From: Mucilaginibacter sp.
GTDB lineage: Bacteria; Bacteroidota; Bacteroidia; Sphingobacteriales; Sphingobacteriaceae
Length of the DNA stretch: 36,246 nucleotides
Assembly (NCBI GenBank): GCA_028287895.1
Contig: JAQBOV010000102.1
Location: 1 to 36,246, forward strand
Direction: 5' to 3'
Part shown: in pieces, positions 34,385-36,246 of the stretch
Numbering within the stretch: position 1 is the first letter of the stretch
Layout of the letters: each line of letters begins with the position of its first letter
The notes under the pieces: generated by a model
Seen by the model: the letters and a program-made list of their open reading frames with translations, nothing else
Told to the model about the DNA's origin: nothing
Database searches by the model: none
Made by a program: the position numbers and the translations under genes

Positions 34385-36246
34385 TTATCTTACAAAGCCA
34401 GCCGCTACACCACCATCAACATTGATCACATTGCCGGTTGATTTGCTGAGCAGGCCGCCCGTTAAGGCAAAGCAGGCATTAGCAATATCTACAGGTAATA
34501 TGATCTCATTCAACAATGTCCTTTTAGCATAATATCCGGGGAGCTCGGCTACAGTAATTCCGTAAGCTTTTGCGCGGCCTTCGGCCCATCCGCCTGCCCA
34601 AATATTGCTGTCGCTTATCACGGCATCCGGGTTTATCACGTTTACACGGATATGGTCTGCTCCTAACTCAGCTGCATTAAGCCTGCTTAAATGCAACTGT
34701 GCCGCTTTTGCGCTGCCATAACCGGCATTGTTGGGGCCGCTCACCAGTGCATTCTTGCTCACAATATTGATGATACTCCCCCCGATGGCTTGTTTTTTCA
34801 TCACTTTTACTGCTGCCTGGGTCACAAAGAACTGGCCTTTCACCAATACATCGTATAGCAGGTCCCAATCCTTTTCTGTATGGTCTGCAATGGATTTGGA
34901 TATAGAAATGCCAGCATTATTTACGACCAGGTCTACGCCGCCAAAAGCTAAAATAGCGATAGCCAATGCTTCGCTTATCTGATTTGCTTTAGTTACATCG
35001 AGTATGGCGGTTGCATAGGCGTCTTTTCCATACAGTTTTTTAAACTCTTCACCAGCCGCGTCAAGTCTTTCGGCATTCATATCATTGAGGATAACCACCG
35101 CACCTTCTTCCACAAATTTTTTGGCGATAGCTTTGCCTATTCCACCGGCGCTGCCCGTTATTAATGCTATGCGACCTGATAAGGCCTTTGGCTTAGGCAT
35201 ACGCTGCAATTTGGCTTCTTCCAGCAGCCAGTATTCGATATCAAAAGCTTCCTGTCGCGGCAGTGAAGTGTATTCAGATATGGCTTCAGCACCTTTCATC
35301 ACATTAATGGCATTGATATAAAATTCGGCTGCTACGCGAGCGGTTTGTTTATCTTTAGCAAAGGTGAACATGCCCACGCCCGGATAAAGAATAACCACCG
35401 GGTTAGCATCTCGAATAGCAGGGCTATTAGGATGTTTGCAGGTATTATAATAATCCTCATATATTTTACGGTATGCTTCAAATGCAGGAGCAAGTTTTGC
35501 TTTAATAGTGTCAACATCTGACAGATCTTCATCAGCGCCCAAAGTTAAAACCAGCGGACTGATTTTGGTGCGGAGGAAGTGGTCGGGGCAACTGGTACCC
35601 ATAGGTGCAAGCCTTTCCAGGTCGTTGGAATTGATATAGTCCAGAACACGGGCATCATCTGTGAAATGGCCTATCATTTGTGTTTGTGATGAGCAAAAAC
35701 CGCGCAATACCGGAGCAAGGGCAACGGCTTGCTTTTTACGGTCTGCATCGGGCAGGCTTTGCAGTTTCTGACCACCGAAAACCGGACCGTTTTTTCCGAA
35801 ATTCTCTTCCAAGTATTCTGAACACTTTTCGATAACTTCGAGCGTATTGATGTAACTTTCGTAAGCGGTATCACCCCAGGTAAATAATCCGTGCGAGCCC
35901 AGCATAATGCCGCGGATGCCAGGATTATTATCCAAACACTCTTTCAGCTGCAAGCCTAAATCAAAGCCGGGGCGCTGCCAATCAATCCAGCCTATGGTTC
36001 CTTCAAAAAGTTCTTCGGTTATTTTTTTACCGTCCTTTGCTGCGGCAATGGCAATAGCCGCATCAGGGTGCAGGTGATCGATATGTTTGAAGGGCAAAAA
36101 CCCATGTAACGGCGTGTCAATTGAAGGAGCTTTGGAATTCAGGTCAAAGATACTGTGATTGAAAAGTTCCACCATTTCATCTTCAAATTGAATACCGCGG
36201 TAAACATTTTTGAGGCTTAGTAAACGATCAACATACAAGGCCGCTA
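34385..36246 (-). CDS. rhaEW: Bifunctional L-rhamnulose-1-phosphate aldolase / L-lactaldehyde dehydrogenase RhaEW (5' end outside window)
   Basis: Fusion enzyme. The first ~350 visible residues are a class II aldolase/adducin domain (KHIDHLHPDAAIAIAA with metal His, MLGSHGLFTWGD, PMGTSCPDHFLRTK). The last ~240 are a short-chain dehydrogenase (LITGSAGGIGKAIAKKF, VVNNAGIS, YGSAK with intact Tyr and Lys, NVDGGVAAGFV at the end). The aldolase half gives DHAP and L-lactaldehyde; the dehydrogenase half oxidises L-lactaldehyde to L-lactate. The frame is open to the right edge, so the TTG at 36238 is not the true start. Family members (Bacillus YuxG type, ~690 aa) suggest about 70-90 residues are missing. 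It heads the visible rha-lut gene series. Confidence 0.95.
   Translation of the reverse strand, partial: AALYVDRLLSLKNVYRGIQFEDEMVELFNHSIFDLNSKAPSIDTPLHGFLPFKHIDHLHPDAAIAIAAAKDGKKITEELFEGTIGWIDWQRPGFDLGLQLKECLDNNPGIRGIMLGSHGLFTWGDTAYESYINTLEVIEKCSEYLEENFGKNGPVFGGQKLQSLPDADRKKQAVALAPVLRGFCSSQTQMIGHFTDDARVLDYINSNDLERLAPMGTSCPDHFLRTKISPLVLTLGADEDLSDVDTIKAKLAPAFEAYRKIYEDYYNTCKHPNSPAIRDANPVVILYPGVGMFTFAKDKQTARVAAEFYINAINVMKGAEAISEYTSLPRQEAFDIEYWLLEEAKLQRMPKPKALSGRIALITGSAGGIGKAIAKKFVEEGAVVILNDMNAERLDAAGEEFKKLYGKDAYATAILDVTKANQISEALAIAILAFGGVDLVVNNAGISISKSIADHTEKDWDLLYDVLVKGQFFVTQAAVKVMKKQAIGGSIINIVSKNALVSGPNNAGYGSAKAAQLHLSRLNAAELGADHIRVNVINPDAVISDSNIWAGGWAEGRAKAYGITVAELPGYYAKRTLLNEIILPVDIANACFALTGGLLSKSTGNVINVDGGVAAGFVR

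Noticed and set aside
36236..36238. TTG as the start of RhaEW
   Set aside because: The frame stays open to the window edge and the aldolase domain would lack its conserved beginning, so the gene is simply cut by the window.
1..36246. CRISPR, tRNA/rRNA, prophage or defence genes
   Set aside because: I found no repeat-spacer pattern, no tRNA-like cloverleaf and no recognisable phage or defence proteins; the window is fully explained by carbohydrate-use genes and relics.

Overview
The window looks like a chromosomal carbohydrate-use region of a Bacteroidetes bacterium, most likely Sphingobacteriaceae (Mucilaginibacter/Pedobacter-like). The grounds are a SusC/SusD pair, many secreted glycoside hydrolases with short Bacteroidetes signal peptides, a TTG/TAxxTTTG-type promoter, and a fused aldolase-dehydrogenase RhaEW. 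I see no tRNA, rRNA, CRISPR array or intact mobile element.

Left part (1-13513, all + strand): the tail of an SGNH-esterase-like protein, then secreted GH92, GH95 and GH36 enzymes. A 334-bp gap follows that holds two decayed gene starts: a FucP-type sugar permease, and an amidohydrolase of the fuconolactonase/rhamnonolactonase type with an in-frame TAG. Next come an SDR resembling L-fucose dehydrogenase whose catalytic YxxxK reads YxxxN, a complete lutABC (L-lactate oxidation) set, and a secreted clan GH-D enzyme. I read this as the eroded remains of an oxidative L-fucose pathway, in which L-lactate is one end product, still flanked by enzymes that would release fucose, galactose and mannose.

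Junction (13514-14034): an IS110-family transposase fragment (+ strand) meets, head to head, a truncated gene start (- strand) that encodes a clear signal peptide and lies just downstream of rhaM.

Right part (14035-36246, all - strand, read right to left): RhaEW (cut by the window edge), L-rhamnose isomerase RhaI, L-rhamnulokinase RhaB and a second lutABC set, then a 41-codon ORF whose start resembles class I fructose-bisphosphatase. After it come a GntR-type regulator with a sugar-binding-like effector domain, a 732-bp regulatory gap, SusC and SusD. A strong stem-loop terminator separates these from GH106 alpha-L-rhamnosidase, a DUF1080 protein, a GH71/99-like protein with a CBM9-like tail, GH78 alpha-L-rhamnosidase and the L-rhamnose mutarotase RhaM.

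Together the right part forms a complete route for a rhamnose-containing glycan: SusCD import, release of L-rhamnose by GH106 and GH78, mutarotation (RhaM), isomerisation (RhaI), phosphorylation (RhaB), cleavage to DHAP and L-lactaldehyde and oxidation to L-lactate (RhaEW), and oxidation to pyruvate (LutABC). No intact L-rhamnose inner-membrane permease lies in the window. The most unusual material is in the gaps: the gene relics, and a leader upstream of susC with a 17-nt direct repeat placed before both a small ORF and susC itself.
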